This document shows positions 31,615 through 42,743 of a stretch of 64,000 nt of DNA, piece by piece (position 1 is the first letter of the stretch; each line of letters starts with the position of its first letter). The notes beneath the pieces were generated by a model. It did no database searches. It had not been told where the DNA came from and worked only from the letters and a program-made list of their open reading frames with translations. Source of the DNA: Hymenobacter translucens (GTDB taxonomy: Bacteria; Bacteroidota; Bacteroidia; Cytophagales; Hymenobacteraceae); assembly GCF_020685205.1 (NCBI RefSeq), contig NZ_JAJERB010000003.1, positions 1 through 64,000 on the forward strand. The letters are read 5' to 3'. Both the position numbers and the translations under genes were made by a program.

Positions 31615-33597
31615 TTGTCAGAAGAGAACCCCTATACCGAACCCTACGCGCTGGAGAAAGAGCTGCGCAAGGTGCAGGCCCTGCTCAAGCTCGAGCAACA
31701 CGAGGACCTGGAGCAGTTCAAGATCAAAAACGCCAAGGCCTCCATTGCCGAGCGCCAGCAGCGTGGTCTGACCTGGTATCCGGTCAAAATCACCAAGGAA
31801 GAAATCGGCTTTGGCGGCAAGCTCGTGCTCGAGCTGGAGCGCCCGGCCAGCCAGAACAGCCTCCATTTGTTCCAGGTCGGCAAGAACGCCGCCCTGTTCG
31901 GCAATATTCCGGGCCGCGCCGGCTCCGACCGCCCCACCCTGAGCGGAGTGGTTACGGCCGTGCGCCGCAACAAGATCCTGCTCGCCACCAACCGCGAAGA
32001 CCTGCCCGACTGGGCCGACGAGGGCAAGCTGGGCGTGGACCTGACCTTCGACGAGGTCAGCTACCGGGAGATGGAGTACGCGCTGGGCAAGGTGATGGGC
32101 GCCTACGAAGGCCGCCTGGCCGAGCTGCGCGACGTGCTGCTGGGCGCGAAGCCCGCCCGCTACAAGCCCGAGTCGGAAGCCACGCTCTACTACCCCAGCC
32201 CGCTGAATGAGTCGCAGCTGGCGGCGGTGCGCCACGTGCTGGCCGCCCAGGACGTGGCCATCATCCACGGCCCGCCCGGCACTGGCAAAACCACCACCTT
32301 GGTGCAGGCCATCATCGAAACCATCCGACGCGAGCGGCGGGTGCTGGTGTGCGCGCCCTCCAACACGGCTGTGGATTTGCTCACCGAAAAGCTGGCCGAG
32401 CGCGGCGTGAACGTTATCCGGATGGGCAACCCCTCCCGGGTGTCGGAGCTGCTGCTTCACCACACGCTCGACGCCCAGATCATGGAGCACAAAAGCTACG
32501 CCGAGCTGAAGTCGATGCGGCAGACCGCCGAGCAGTACCGCGAGCAGGCCGGCAAGTTTAAGCGCCACTTCGGCTGGGAAGAGCGCGAGGAGCGCCGCCA
32601 CCTCAAAGAGCAGGCCCATCAGCTTTTGCAGGAGTCAGACCAGCTGGAGCGCTACATCACCGAGGATTTGCTCGACAAGGTCCAGGTGATTACCTGCACG
32701 CTGGTAGGCGCGTCCAACCGCGCCATCCGCCACCTCACCTACGAAACGGTCTTTATCGACGAGGCTGCCCAGGCTTTGGAGCCCGGCTGCTGGATTCCGA
32801 TTACCAAGGCCAACCGCGTAGTGCTGGCCGGGGACCACTGCCAGCTCCCACCCACGGTGAAAAGCGAGCAGGCCGCCCGCGACGGACTGCGCGAGACGCT
32901 GTTCGAGAAGTGCATCGTGCGCCAGCCCGACTCGGCCCGGATGCTGCAGGTACAGTACCGCATGCACGAGCAGATCATGGAATTCAGCAGTCAGCAGTTC
33001 TACGACGGTAAGCTCACGGCCCACGAAACCGTGCGCGCCGCCGACCTGCCCGCCTACGACCTGCGCTTTGCCCCCGACCTGGCGGTGGAATTCCTGGATA
33101 CGGCCGGCTTCGGCTTCCAGGAAATCACCATTGCCGAAAGCCGCTCCACCGCCAACCCCGAGGAAGCCGACCTGCTGCTGCGCCGCCTGGCTGAGCTGCT
33201 GCGCGCCTACGAGCCCGACGACCACCTCGAGGATTTGCTTACGGTAGGCGTCATTGCCCCCTACCGCGCCCAGATCAACTATCTCAAGGACCAGGTGGAG
33301 GAGCTGCCTGAGCTGGCTGAGATGACGACGCACCGCCTGCTCAGCGTGGGCACCGTGGACTCGTTTCAGGGCCAGGAGCGCGACATTATCTGCATCTCCA
33401 TGACCCGCTCGAACGCCCAGGGCGACATCGGCTTTCTGTCGGACATCCGCCGCATGAACGTGGGCATGACCCGGGCCCGCAAAAAGCTGCTCATCGTGGG
33501 CGACTCCAGCACCCTGGGCCGCCACCCGTTCTACAAAGCCTTCCTCGACTACGTGGAAAGCATCGGTGCCTACCGCACTGCCTGGGAAATGCAGTAG
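31615..33597 (+). CDS. Superfamily 1 helicase of the Upf1/IGHMBP2 type
   Basis: The 660-residue ATP-dependent nucleic-acid motor has an N-terminal beta domain (residues about 50-190, VKITKEEIGFGGKLVLEL). The helicase core carries Walker A GPPGTGKTTTLVQAI, VLVCAPSNTAVDLL (Ia), FIDEAAQALEP (II, DEAA), VLAGDHCQLPPTV (III), VQYRMHEQIM (IV), and the V/VI segments GTVDSFQGQERDI and MNVGMTRARKKLLIVGD. A coiled stalk (residues about 300-350) interrupts 1A. No nuclease is fused. The real start is uncertain: TTG at 31615 gives the usual start (SEENPYTEPYALEKEL); the frame stays open further upstream. It probably resolves RNA-DNA or DNA structures. Confidence 0.88.
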   Translation: MSEENPYTEPYALEKELRKVQALLKLEQHEDLEQFKIKNAKASIAERQQRGLTWYPVKITKEEIGFGGKLVLELERPASQNSLHLFQVGKNAALFGNIPGRAGSDRPTLSGVVTAVRRNKILLATNREDLPDWADEGKLGVDLTFDEVSYREMEYALGKVMGAYEGRLAELRDVLLGAKPARYKPESEATLYYPSPLNESQLAAVRHVLAAQDVAIIHGPPGTGKTTTLVQAIIETIRRERRVLVCAPSNTAVDLLTEKLAERGVNVIRMGNPSRVSELLLHHTLDAQIMEHKSYAELKSMRQTAEQYREQAGKFKRHFGWEEREERRHLKEQAHQLLQESDQLERYITEDLLDKVQVITCTLVGASNRAIRHLTYETVFIDEAAQALEPGCWIPITKANRVVLAGDHCQLPPTVKSEQAARDGLRETLFEKCIVRQPDSARMLQVQYRMHEQIMEFSSQQFYDGKLTAHETVRAADLPAYDLRFAPDLAVEFLDTAGFGFQEITIAESRSTANPEEADLLLRRLAELLRAYEPDDHLEDLLTVGVIAPYRAQINYLKDQVEELPELAEMTTHRLLSVGTVDSFQGQERDIICISMTRSNAQGDIGFLSDIRRMNVGMTRARKKLLIVGDSSTLGRHPFYKAFLDYVESIGAYRTAWEMQ

Positions 33598-33735
33598 AGC
33601 TGACGCTGGGAAATGGCGAACTGAGTTGCGGTAAACAAAGCTCGTCCGTTCGCCATTTCCGGGTCAATTCCGTACCTATGCCTACCCAACCTATTCTTTC
33701 AAACCCCAAACTGCGGCGTCTGCCGGCCTACGCGT

Positions 33736-34251
33736 ATGGCTCAAATCAGTGCAAATAAAGTTGTTACCATCACCTACGACCTGAGCGTGACGGACGAGAA
33801 CAACGAGAAAGTCCTCGTCGAGTCGGCTGAGGCAGACTCTCCCATGGTCTTTTTATTCGGCCAGAGCGGCCTGCCCGAGGAGTTTGAAAACCAGCTCAAC
33901 GGCAAAGGCGCCGGCGACGCGTTCAACTTCTCCCTCACCCCCGACCAGGCCTACGGCGAGTACGACCAGCAGGCTTTGGTGAGCATTCCCAAGAACGTAT
34001 TTGAGGTCGACGGTAAGATCGACGAGGAGATGCTGCAGGAAGGCAACTTCCTGCCCATGGCCGACAACCAGGGCAACCACATGCAGGGCAAGGTGGTCGC
34101 CATTACCGATACCGAGGTGCAGATGGACTTCAACCACCCCCTGGCCGGCATGGTGATGCACTTCGACGGCCAGGTGCAGGACGTGCGCGACGCCACCAAG
34201 GAGGAGCTTGACCACGGCCACGTGCACGGCGCCGGCGGGCATCACCACTAG
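33736..34251 (+). CDS. FKBP-type peptidyl-prolyl isomerase, SlyD-like
   Basis: The 171-residue cytoplasmic isomerase and chaperone has the FKBP half ITYDLSVTDENNEKVLVESA, PMVFLFGQSGLPEEFE, GDAFNFSLTPDQAYGEYD, and an inserted IF (flap) domain (residues about 75-130, VFEVDGKIDEEML ... VVAITDTEVQMDFNHPL). The C-terminal His-rich tail (HGHVHGAGGHHH) may bind nickel or other metal as in SlyD, but it is short. The ATG at 33736 is supported by the conserved start. It has its own promoter region. Confidence 0.9.
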   Translation: MAQISANKVVTITYDLSVTDENNEKVLVESAEADSPMVFLFGQSGLPEEFENQLNGKGAGDAFNFSLTPDQAYGEYDQQALVSIPKNVFEVDGKIDEEMLQEGNFLPMADNQGNHMQGKVVAITDTEVQMDFNHPLAGMVMHFDGQVQDVRDATKEELDHGHVHGAGGHHH

Positions 34252-34281
34252 TAGCTCCTGATTTAGGCCTGAGCCTAATAA

Positions 34282-34386
34282 AACGTCATCCTGAGCTTGC
34301 GAAGGACCTTATCACGTGCGAACGACCATCGTAATAACGACTCGTTCAAGCCTGACCAAGTCCTTCGCAGAGCTCAGGATGACGTT
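34282..34386. repeat. Dispersed intergenic hairpin, family I (R4)
   Basis: The left arm is AACGTCATCCTGAGC then GCGAAGGACCTTATCACG; the right arm is CCTGACCAAGTCCTTCGC ... GCTCAGGATGACGTT. Arm ends pair exactly for about 12 bases. It lies between the convergent stops of slyD-like and acpH-like genes. Confidence 0.8.
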
Positions 34387-34423
34387 GTTTTTGGGGTTGT
34401 CGGTTGCGGAAGCTCCGGCTGAT

Positions 34424-35014
34424 CTAGCGGCCGTCCTGCCAGCCTGCTACGTAGGCGCGCAGCTCCGGGAAAAACGCCCGGAAGTCGGCTTCGTAGGCCG
34501 GGTAGTTGCGCTCCAGCTCCCGCACCGCCGTTTCCATGCCCGAGCCGGCCGAGGCCCGGCGGCTCAGCCCCCCGAGCGACTGACGAATGCCCTCCAGGTC
34601 GGCGTAGTGGCCCAGCCAGTCCTGGCGCGTCATGTATGGCAGAAAGTGCTGCACCCGGGCCGGAAACTCCGTTGCCCGGGCCGCGAGCAGGCGGTAGACA
34701 TCGGCGGTAAACTTTGAAAGGGGCTGCTCGGAGAACTCGTGAAAGTTACGGGCCAGGAAATGGTCGAAAAACACGTCGGACACGACGCCGGCGTACTTGC
34801 CGTAGCCGGCCTCGCGCAGGCGCAGGGTGCTTTGCCGCACCACCGGGTGCTGGTCAGTAAAAGTGTCGATGGCCCGGTGCAGGCGGATGCCGCGCTGAAT
34901 ACCGGCCGGGTACTGCTCGAGCTGCCGCCCGGGCACCGAGTCGGCAATGAAGTTGCCGATCAGCAGGTCCTCATCGCCGGAGCCCGACAGGTAAAGATGT
35001 GCCAGAAAATTCAC
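34424..35014 (-). CDS. ACP phosphodiesterase (AcpH/DUF479 family)
   Basis: The 196-residue enzyme begins MNFLAHLYLSG and contains the family signature DEDLLIGNFIADSVPG, with conserved HD-type residues RLHRAIDTFTDQHP. It should cleave phosphopantetheine from holo-acyl carrier protein to give apo-ACP in fatty-acid turnover. Later conserved stretches are YAGVVSDVFFDHFLARNF and FLPYMTRQDWLGHY. It is convergent with slyD-like across a family I hairpin and divergent from the PNPOx-like gene. Confidence 0.9.
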   Translation of the reverse strand: MNFLAHLYLSGSGDEDLLIGNFIADSVPGRQLEQYPAGIQRGIRLHRAIDTFTDQHPVVRQSTLRLREAGYGKYAGVVSDVFFDHFLARNFHEFSEQPLSKFTADVYRLLAARATEFPARVQHFLPYMTRQDWLGHYADLEGIRQSLGGLSRRASAGSGMETAVRELERNYPAYEADFRAFFPELRAYVAGWQDGR

Positions 35015-35121
35015 GAGGCGGAAGGTACGGCAAAAACGGCGGAGCTAAACCTTCGGCCCGGCCCCGCGTAACCCTATCACTCTCCCTGCAAACCCAACCC
35101 CAACCAAACCCCCTCTTCCCT

Positions 35122-35628
35122 ATGGCCGAGAAAGTAGAAGTCAGCCATGACATCTCCCAGCTCATTGACCGCATCAAGGATATCCGCATTGCGATGATGA
35201 CGACCGTGGAGCATGACGGCAGCCTGCACAGCCGTCCGATGTTTACCCACGAGCCCAAAAACGACGGCGTGCTGTGGTTTTTCACCGAAAAGGACTCCGC
35301 CAAGATCTACGAGGTACGTGGGGAGAACCACGTCAGCCTGGGCTACTCCAAGCCCGAAGACAACCTCTACGTAGCCGTCTCCGGCACCGCCACCATCTCC
35401 ACCGACCGGCAGCTGATCAAGGATATGTGGACCGAGGGCCTGCGGGCCTGGTTTCCCAAGGGCTCTGACGACCCGAATATTGCCCTGCTGCGCATCGAGG
35501 TAGACCGCGGCGAGTACTGGGACCAGCCCAGCAACGTGCTGGTGCGGGCCTTTGGCTACGTGAAAGCCGTAACCACCGGGGAGCGGTACCAGCCCAGCGG
35601 CGACGAGCACAAAATCGTGAAGCCGTAG
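35122..35628 (+). CDS. Pyridoxamine-phosphate-oxidase-like FMN-binding protein (general stress protein)
   Basis: The 168-residue protein has the split-barrel flavin fold: IRIAMMTTVEHDGSLHSRPM, DGVLWFFTEKDSAK, NHVSLGYSKPEDNLYVAVSGTA, then MWTEGLRAWFPKGSDDPNIA, and the final strand FGYVKAVTTG. This is the 'general stress protein 26' subgroup, which may bind FMN, FAD or F420-like cofactors; its reaction is not known. ATG at 35122 is preferred over the longer open frame. It is divergent from acpH (gap about 107 bases). Confidence 0.88.
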   Translation: MAEKVEVSHDISQLIDRIKDIRIAMMTTVEHDGSLHSRPMFTHEPKNDGVLWFFTEKDSAKIYEVRGENHVSLGYSKPEDNLYVAVSGTATISTDRQLIKDMWTEGLRAWFPKGSDDPNIALLRIEVDRGEYWDQPSNVLVRAFGYVKAVTTGERYQPSGDEHKIVKP

Positions 35629-35660
35629 TTGTTGGTTGTCCGTTGTCAGGAAAAATAGTG
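35628..35660. repeat. Copy of the TTGTCCGTTGTCAG repeat
   Basis: GTTGGTTGTCCGTTGTCAGG lies directly after the PNPOx-like stop. An inverted copy (CAACGGACAACTAACAAC at about 35811-35828) follows 160 bases later, just before the CrtA-like start. The motif also occurs at 10.16 kb. Confidence 0.55.
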
Positions 35661-35716
35661 TCGGACAACCTGTAACTGACCACTCCCCAGACTATCAGCC
35701 TTTCTGAGCTATGAAA

Positions 35717-35746
35717 CGAGGCGGGAAGAAATTCCCGCCTTTTTGT
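35717..35746 (+). terminator. Rho-independent terminator
   Basis: An 8-bp stem (35719-35726 with 35733-35740, loop AGAAAT) is followed by TTTTTG. It would end the PNPOx-like transcript before the CrtA-like gene. Confidence 0.75.
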
Positions 35747-35834
35747 TTACTAGCCGTACTCGCCTGCCACCTGATTTTACAGCGCCACCTACCCACTACC
35801 CGACAACTGTCAACGGACAACTAACAACTACCCA

Positions 35835-36524
35835 TTGCTTACCACCCTCAGCATCCTCTCCCTGCTTCCCGGCCAAAAGCGCTGGGGTCTGGCCCAGATG
35901 GGCACTGCCCAGCGCCCCCTGCAAAAAGTACCGGGCCTGCGGTTCCAGAAGCTGCTGGGCAGCGGAGCCGGCGGCTTCGGGGCCCTGCCCAACCTGCACC
36001 GCTACGGCTTTATGGCCGTCTGGGAATCGGAAGCGGCGGCGGAACAGTTCTTTGCCTCCCACCCCCTCTGGCTCGACTACCGGCAGCGCACCCGGGAAAT
36101 CTGGACTGCCCGCCTGGCCCCGCTGAAGTCGCACGGGCTCTGGGACGGCGTGAACCCCTTCGACTACGCCACCGAAAAACCCGCCGACGACGTGCCCGTG
36201 GCCGTCCTGACCCGCGCCTCCATTGCCTGGCTGAAAGCGCCCCGGTTCTGGCGCTACGTGGCGCCCACCAGTGCCACCGTTGCCGATGCCCCCGGCGTGC
36301 GGGCCGCCATCGGGCTGGGCGAGCTGCCGGTCGTGCGCCAGGCCACGTTCAGCCTCTGGGAGTCGGCGCGGGCCATGCAGGACTACGCCTACCGCAGCGA
36401 AACTCACAAGGAGGTGATTCGCCTGACCCGCTCCGAGAAGTGGTACAGCGAGGAGCTGTTTGCCCGCTTCCGGGTGCTGGGCACCGAGGGCACCCTCGAC
36501 GGGCGGGACCCGCTGGCGCGGTAG
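35835..36524 (+). CDS. CrtA/spheroidene-monooxygenase-like protein
   Basis: The 229-residue protein resembles the CrtA haem-protein family, with the conserved FQKLLGSGAGGFGALPNLHR, FMAVWESEAAAEQFFA and a later VRQATFSLWESARAMQDYAY, which recurs with the first half and suggests a double ferredoxin-like/ABM fold. In phototrophs CrtA oxidises spheroidene; here no other carotenoid genes are in view, so the substrate is unknown. The start is unclear: TTG at 35835 keeps the first strand; the next ATG (35898) would remove it. The family call rests on layout. Confidence 0.6.
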   Translation: MLTTLSILSLLPGQKRWGLAQMGTAQRPLQKVPGLRFQKLLGSGAGGFGALPNLHRYGFMAVWESEAAAEQFFASHPLWLDYRQRTREIWTARLAPLKSHGLWDGVNPFDYATEKPADDVPVAVLTRASIAWLKAPRFWRYVAPTSATVADAPGVRAAIGLGELPVVRQATFSLWESARAMQDYAYRSETHKEVIRLTRSEKWYSEELFARFRVLGTEGTLDGRDPLAR

Positions 36525-36682
36525 TCCATTACGCCCGGGCAGAGTGCAAAAATCAATCTTATGCTTCCCGAGGTGTCAGTAGCGGGATAGTTGGGACCTT
36601 GTAGCCATCTACTCCCTGTCTACCTTGGACCTTCCCGCCGGGCGCTGGCTTGTTAAAATTATATTATCAGCCAACCAAATCA

Positions 36683-36790
36683 GAACGTCAGCACGCGAGA
36701 TGCTACACTTCGTTCTGCATGACCGCCTTTTGCTGCAACGAAGCGGTAGAGATGCTTCGACTGCGCGGACACCAGATCAAGCATGACCAC
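36683..36790. repeat. Dispersed intergenic hairpin, family II, two right-half copies (R6)
   Basis: Two copies of the family II half-element follow one another: GTCAGCACGCGAGATGCTAC ... TCTGCATGACCGCC, then AACGAAGCGGTAGAGATGCT ... AGCATGACC. It occupies most of the 400-base leuS upstream region, so the open frame across it is not coding. Confidence 0.6.
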
Positions 36791-36882
36791 TTGGAAAGGT
36801 GTCGTTTCACTGAAAAGCCTTATCCAACCCCGCTTCCGCCGGTTAGTTTCCGCAAAGAGCCCCACCGCTCCGCCAAACTCCG

Positions 36883-36890
36883 TAATTTCG
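36883..36890 (+). promoter_or_regulatory. Probable -7 promoter box for leuS (TAATTTCG)
   Basis: One mismatch from TAnnTTTG; 33 bases before the ATG at 36923. It supports that start. Confidence 0.4.
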
Positions 36891-36922
36891 CCCGCTACGA
36901 CCACGTAGCATACCCCGCGACC

Positions 36923-39700
<2,778 letters not shown>

Positions 39701-39728
39701 CGTGAGTCAGCGCCGCCTCACCCCGAAA

Positions 39729-39780
39729 GGCGGTCATGCTGAGCTTGTCGAAGCATCTCTACCGCTTCGCTGGACTACTA
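39729..39780. repeat. Dispersed hairpin, family II, left half only (R5)
   Basis: GGCGGTCATGCTGAGCTTGT followed by CGAAGCATCTCTACCGCTTC; the inverted right half is missing, replaced by the leuS terminator. This is a truncated copy. Confidence 0.6.
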
Positions 39781-39784
39781 ACTA

Positions 39785-39820
39785 AAAAAGGCCCGTCGGA
39801 TTATCCGGCAGGCCTTTTCT
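39785..39820 (+). terminator. Rho-independent terminator of leuS
   Basis: An imperfect stem AAGGCCCGTCGGA with TCCGGCAGGCCTT is followed by TTCT. It lies 85 bases after the leuS stop. Confidence 0.65.
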
Positions 39821-39939
39821 GTATAACCGAAGCAAAAGGCCATCAGCCTGCTTGTCAGTTCAAAGCTAAAACGCCGGCAAAGGCATTTTATGATGTCGCA
39901 CGCCCGGTTTTTTAATCGCGTCGGCTAGCTAATTGCGCT

Positions 39940-40299
39940 CTACTCCTGCGCGCTGGCTACGGCCAAGCGCTGGGCTTTCGGCAGGGAGTTCAAAATCAGC
40001 TCGTAGGAATGGTCGATCCACTCCTTAAGCTGCCGGTCGGTGGCGCCGGTGCCGATCTGCACCGTGTTCCAGTGCTGCTTGTTCATGTGGTAGCCGGGCA
40101 GCACATAGTCGAACTCCTCACGCAGCTGCACGGCCTTTTCCGGGTCGCACTTCAGGTTGATGCTGCTGAAGTCGTTGATATCGGTGAGAGCAAACATCTT
40201 ACCGCCGACTTTGAACACCAGCGTATCCGGGCCGAACGGAGTTTCCTCCGTCACGCCGGGCTTGAGCAGGCAGTAGTCGCGGTACTCCTCGATGTTCAT
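39940..40299 (-). CDS. MmcQ/YjbR family protein
   Basis: The 119-residue CyaY-like-fold protein has the family markers MNIEEYRDYCLLKPGVTEETPFG, then LVFKVGGKMFAL, SINLKCDPEKAVQLREE, PGYHMNKQHWNTVQI and the final helix WIDHSYELILNSL. MmcQ/YjbR members are said to bind DNA, but their role is unproven. The start at 40299 overlaps the preceding stop by one base (TAATG), so it is coupled with the small gene upstream. A longer frame to 40335 is not conserved. Confidence 0.9.
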   Translation of the reverse strand: MNIEEYRDYCLLKPGVTEETPFGPDTLVFKVGGKMFALTDINDFSSINLKCDPEKAVQLREEFDYVLPGYHMNKQHWNTVQIGTGATDRQLKEWIDHSYELILNSLPKAQRLAVASAQE

Positions 40300-40478
40300 T
40301 ATACGCGGGTAAACAGGCGGTAGAGCACTACGCACAGGCCGACCAGGAACATGGCCATGCTGAGCTTATTGATGAAGTGCATCGTCCGCAGGTTGAAGTT
40401 GGTTTTGCGGTTGGGATCGTGCTTGCGGAAAAAGTAACCGAATACTTCGCCGAAGTTAAACAGGTTGCGGCCGTCCAT
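40299..40478 (-). CDS. Small membrane protein (DUF6728-like)
   Basis: The 59-residue protein has the conserved start MDGRNLFNFGEVFGYFFRK, then DPNRKTNFNLRTMHFINK, and one C-terminal membrane helix (LSMAMFLVGLCVVLYRLF). It resembles small proteins of Cytophagales that I recall as DUF6728; the name is from memory. The N-terminus would face the cytoplasm. It is coupled to the MmcQ gene (TAATG overlap). Function unknown. Confidence 0.65.
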   Translation of the reverse strand: MDGRNLFNFGEVFGYFFRKHDPNRKTNFNLRTMHFINKLSMAMFLVGLCVVLYRLFTRV

Positions 40479-40565
40479 ATCAGTGGGCTTTTGGTACAGA
40501 AATACAACACCCAACGGGGCGGAAAGATTTGCCCGTAAGGTAAATAGATTCGGGGAATTCCGGTC

Positions 40566-41291
40566 TCAGATCAGCTCCTGCTGCTCCCGCCACTGCACCC
40601 CGCCGGGCAGCTCCACCGAAGAGAACTCCAGGTGCAGCACCCGGCGGCTCCGGCCGCTCGTGCTGCGGCTCGAAGCGTGCAGCAGCAGGGGCTTCATGAG
40701 CATGGCGCCTCCGGCCGGCACGGCGCAGGTCACCGACTCTTTCGTGTAGGCCGGCAGCTCTGCCGCAAGCAGCACCCCGGCCCGGTGCGAGCCGGGCACC
40801 ACTTTCAGGGCCCCGTTGTCGGCATCACAGTCGTCGAGGTGGAGGCGGATGGTGACGATGTCGTCGAGCACGGCCGGGGGCGGCAGCACCGCTACTCCTT
40901 CGGGCTTGCTGGTCCAGGGTCCGAACCCGGGCAGGTTCGCCTTTCTATCCACGTTGATCATCAAATCCTGGTGCCAAGCTACCAGCCAGTTGGAGTGCGG
41001 GGGCTTGTCGAAGTAGATGGACTTTACCAGCCGACTGCCGGCGGGAAACAGCGCGCTCAGCAGCCGGGGCAAAGCTGACTTCGCCAGAACGGATCCTAAA
41101 GCAGGGATTTCACTAACCACCTGCCGGATGGCAAACAAATCCTGGCTGCGCCGGAAGCTGGGACCAGTAGCCGGAGCCGCCTCAATGCCGTCCAGCAGCG
41201 CCGCCGTTTCCTCGGGCCGCAACAGGTCCGGCAGCAGCGCAAAGCCTTCCGTCTGTAGCGCCTCAATGGTGTTGGAATAAGTTGTGGGCAT
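40566..41291 (-). CDS. Phytanoyl-CoA dioxygenase family protein
   Basis: The 241-residue Fe(II)/2-oxoglutarate oxygenase has the iron-binding H-x-D in LVAWHQDLMINVDR, the distal His in MLMKPLLLHASSRS, and the 2OG-binding Arg (SGRSRRVLHLEF). The first half contains EGFALLPDLLRPEETAALLD. Conserved VVPGSHRAG follows the NGALK strand. The substrate is unknown; the family acts on hydroxylations of lipids or secondary metabolites. The start at 41291 (MPTTYSN) is supported by a near-consensus -7 box (TAGCTTCG) at 41319-41326; a start at 41306 is also possible. It is divergent from the NTF2-like gene. Confidence 0.85.
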   Translation of the reverse strand: MPTTYSNTIEALQTEGFALLPDLLRPEETAALLDGIEAAPATGPSFRRSQDLFAIRQVVSEIPALGSVLAKSALPRLLSALFPAGSRLVKSIYFDKPPHSNWLVAWHQDLMINVDRKANLPGFGPWTSKPEGVAVLPPPAVLDDIVTIRLHLDDCDADNGALKVVPGSHRAGVLLAAELPAYTKESVTCAVPAGGAMLMKPLLLHASSRSTSGRSRRVLHLEFSSVELPGGVQWREQQELI

Positions 41292-41391
41292 GAGAGTAGC
41301 AAGCATGAAATCCGGGCCCGAAGCTACAACTTGGTTAGGTTTGCAACCCGGGCACATGGCGGGTGTCGTTAGCAGCTCGATCTTTCTACGC

Positions 41392-41850
41392 ATGAAAAAA
41401 GCATTCCTCTCCCTGCTGCTCACCTGCGGCACCCCGGCTGCCTTTGCCCAGACCAGCGCCGCCGAAACCGAGGCCGTCAAAAAGACCATCACCACGTTTT
41501 TCGACGGCATGCGCCGGGCCGATTCCACCCTGATTCGCAGCACCCTGGCCCCGGGCGTAATCCTGCACAGCATCAGCAGCAAAAGCAGCAGCCCGCGGGT
41601 GGAAGTGGAAAATGTCAACGGGTTTCTGAAAGCCGTGGGCACCCCGCACAAGGAGGTCTACGATGAGCGAATCAGCTTTGAGCGGGTGCTTATCGATGCC
41701 AACCTGGCCAGTGTCTGGACACCCTACCAGTTCTACGTGGGCTCGAAATTCAGCCACTGCGGCTACAACTCGTTTCAGCTGGTTAAGCTGGCCGGAAGCT
41801 GGAAAATCGTCCACATCATCGACACCCGGCGCAAGGAAAACTGCCAGTAG
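41392..41850 (+). CDS. Exported NTF2-like (SnoaL-type) protein
   Basis: The 152-residue precursor has a signal peptide (cut near AFA-Q) followed by the NTF2 cone fold: AVKKTITTFFDGMRRADSTL, RSTLAPGVILHSI, ASVWTPYQFYVGSKFSHCG, and SFQLVKLAGSWKIVHIIDTRR. Similar proteins are widespread in Bacteroidota and bind small ligands or act as isomerases, but no active site is readable here. It is divergent from the PhyH gene; in-frame codons before 41392 cover the latter's promoter. Confidence 0.85.
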   Translation: MKKAFLSLLLTCGTPAAFAQTSAAETEAVKKTITTFFDGMRRADSTLIRSTLAPGVILHSISSKSSSPRVEVENVNGFLKAVGTPHKEVYDERISFERVLIDANLASVWTPYQFYVGSKFSHCGYNSFQLVKLAGSWKIVHIIDTRRKENCQ

Positions 41851-41856
41851 CCCGGG

Positions 41857-42177
41857 TCAGAATGCCGGTATCCGGCGTAGCGGCGTCTCGTCGACCTTCC
41901 AGCAGTCCAGCTCGTACAGCTCGCCTTCCTGATCCAGGTACAAGGCCACCAATACCGGTACACCGTCATCGTCGAGGTAGCGGGTACCCGCTACCTTCTC
42001 GCCCAACCGCCGGTTAGCCCGGGGGCCGATAAACCGCAGACTGCCGCTTCCCTCCTCGCTTAGGTCGGCAACCTCGGTGGTATATAGCCGTGCCAGCAGC
42101 CGGTCGGCATCGGGCGTGCCGCGCAGCAGGTAGATGAGCAGGCCAAGCTCCGGCAGTTTCAGCAGGCGGTTCGTCAT
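41857..42177 (-). CDS. DUF6984-like protein
   Basis: The 106-residue acidic protein has LLARLYTTEVADLSEEGSGS, LRFIGPRANRRLG, and a strand pattern VPVLVALYLDQEGELYELDC then WKVDETPLRRI. The ELDxWKVDxxPL ending is shared by a family I recall as DUF6984, often found near polymorphic toxins or immunity proteins. It is cytoplasmic, and no toxin is adjacent. The name is from memory and the role is unknown. Confidence 0.55.
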   Translation of the reverse strand: MTNRLLKLPELGLLIYLLRGTPDADRLLARLYTTEVADLSEEGSGSLRFIGPRANRRLGEKVAGTRYLDDDGVPVLVALYLDQEGELYELDCWKVDETPLRRIPAF

Positions 42178-42284
42178 CGGCAACGCTCCGGTTTTTCTTC
42201 CAGATACGCGGTGGGCGGAAAAAAGGAAGCCCCTGACGCTGCCTAATCGGTTTTTGCCGCGTCAAACGTCCCCGGCCGCTTTCG

Positions 42285-42719
42285 TTACTCCAGAGCACGA
42301 TACCAGGAGCTGCGGACAAGGCTGTCGGCCTCCGGCGTAAAGCGCAGGTAGTCGTGCTCATAGCGCCAGAAGTAAATCAGGCCCGCGTTTCTGACCCGGT
42401 CCGGCGGCCCCATCACCTTCTCTACCTCGGCTCTGCGCTGTCCATTCAGCCGTATGCCCAGCTCCCGCATGATTTTCTGTAAGTCACTGCCATTTAGCTT
42501 ACAGTCCGGGCACTTCTTTGCTTTCAGTCGACGGTACTCCTTTCCAAGCAGTGCGGTGCTGCGGCTGCCCAGGGTTTGAGCGGCGTACCGGCTTTTACAA
42601 CAGTCGCGGCGCCACGCACGGCCGTCGGTTTCGCCGGCCTGGAAAGCTGCTGTACAGCCGAACGCAAGCAGCGCAGCGGCCAGTCGCACTCCCTTTGTTA
42701 TGTAGGCCCGGGCTGACAC
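42285..42719 (-). CDS. Exported hypothetical protein with a BamE/SmpA-like C-terminal part
   Basis: The 144-residue precursor has an N-terminal signal-like segment (LAAALLAFGCTAAFQAG). The mature part has a Cys-pair region (RRDCCKSRYA, KKCPDCKLNG) and a C-terminal third of the form LNGQRRAEVEKVMGPPDRVR ... IYFWRYEHDYLRF, which resembles the 'RxEVxxxLGxPD' helix-strand of BamE/SmpA lipoproteins. The likeness is short, so this is inference. Located 24 bases after the HAD gene on the same strand, possibly co-transcribed. Confidence 0.55.
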   Translation of the reverse strand: MSARAYITKGVRLAAALLAFGCTAAFQAGETDGRAWRRDCCKSRYAAQTLGSRSTALLGKEYRRLKAKKCPDCKLNGSDLQKIMRELGIRLNGQRRAEVEKVMGPPDRVRNAGLIYFWRYEHDYLRFTPEADSLVRSSWYRALE

Positions 42720-42743
42720 TATCCAATTCGGCTTAGCGGGCGT

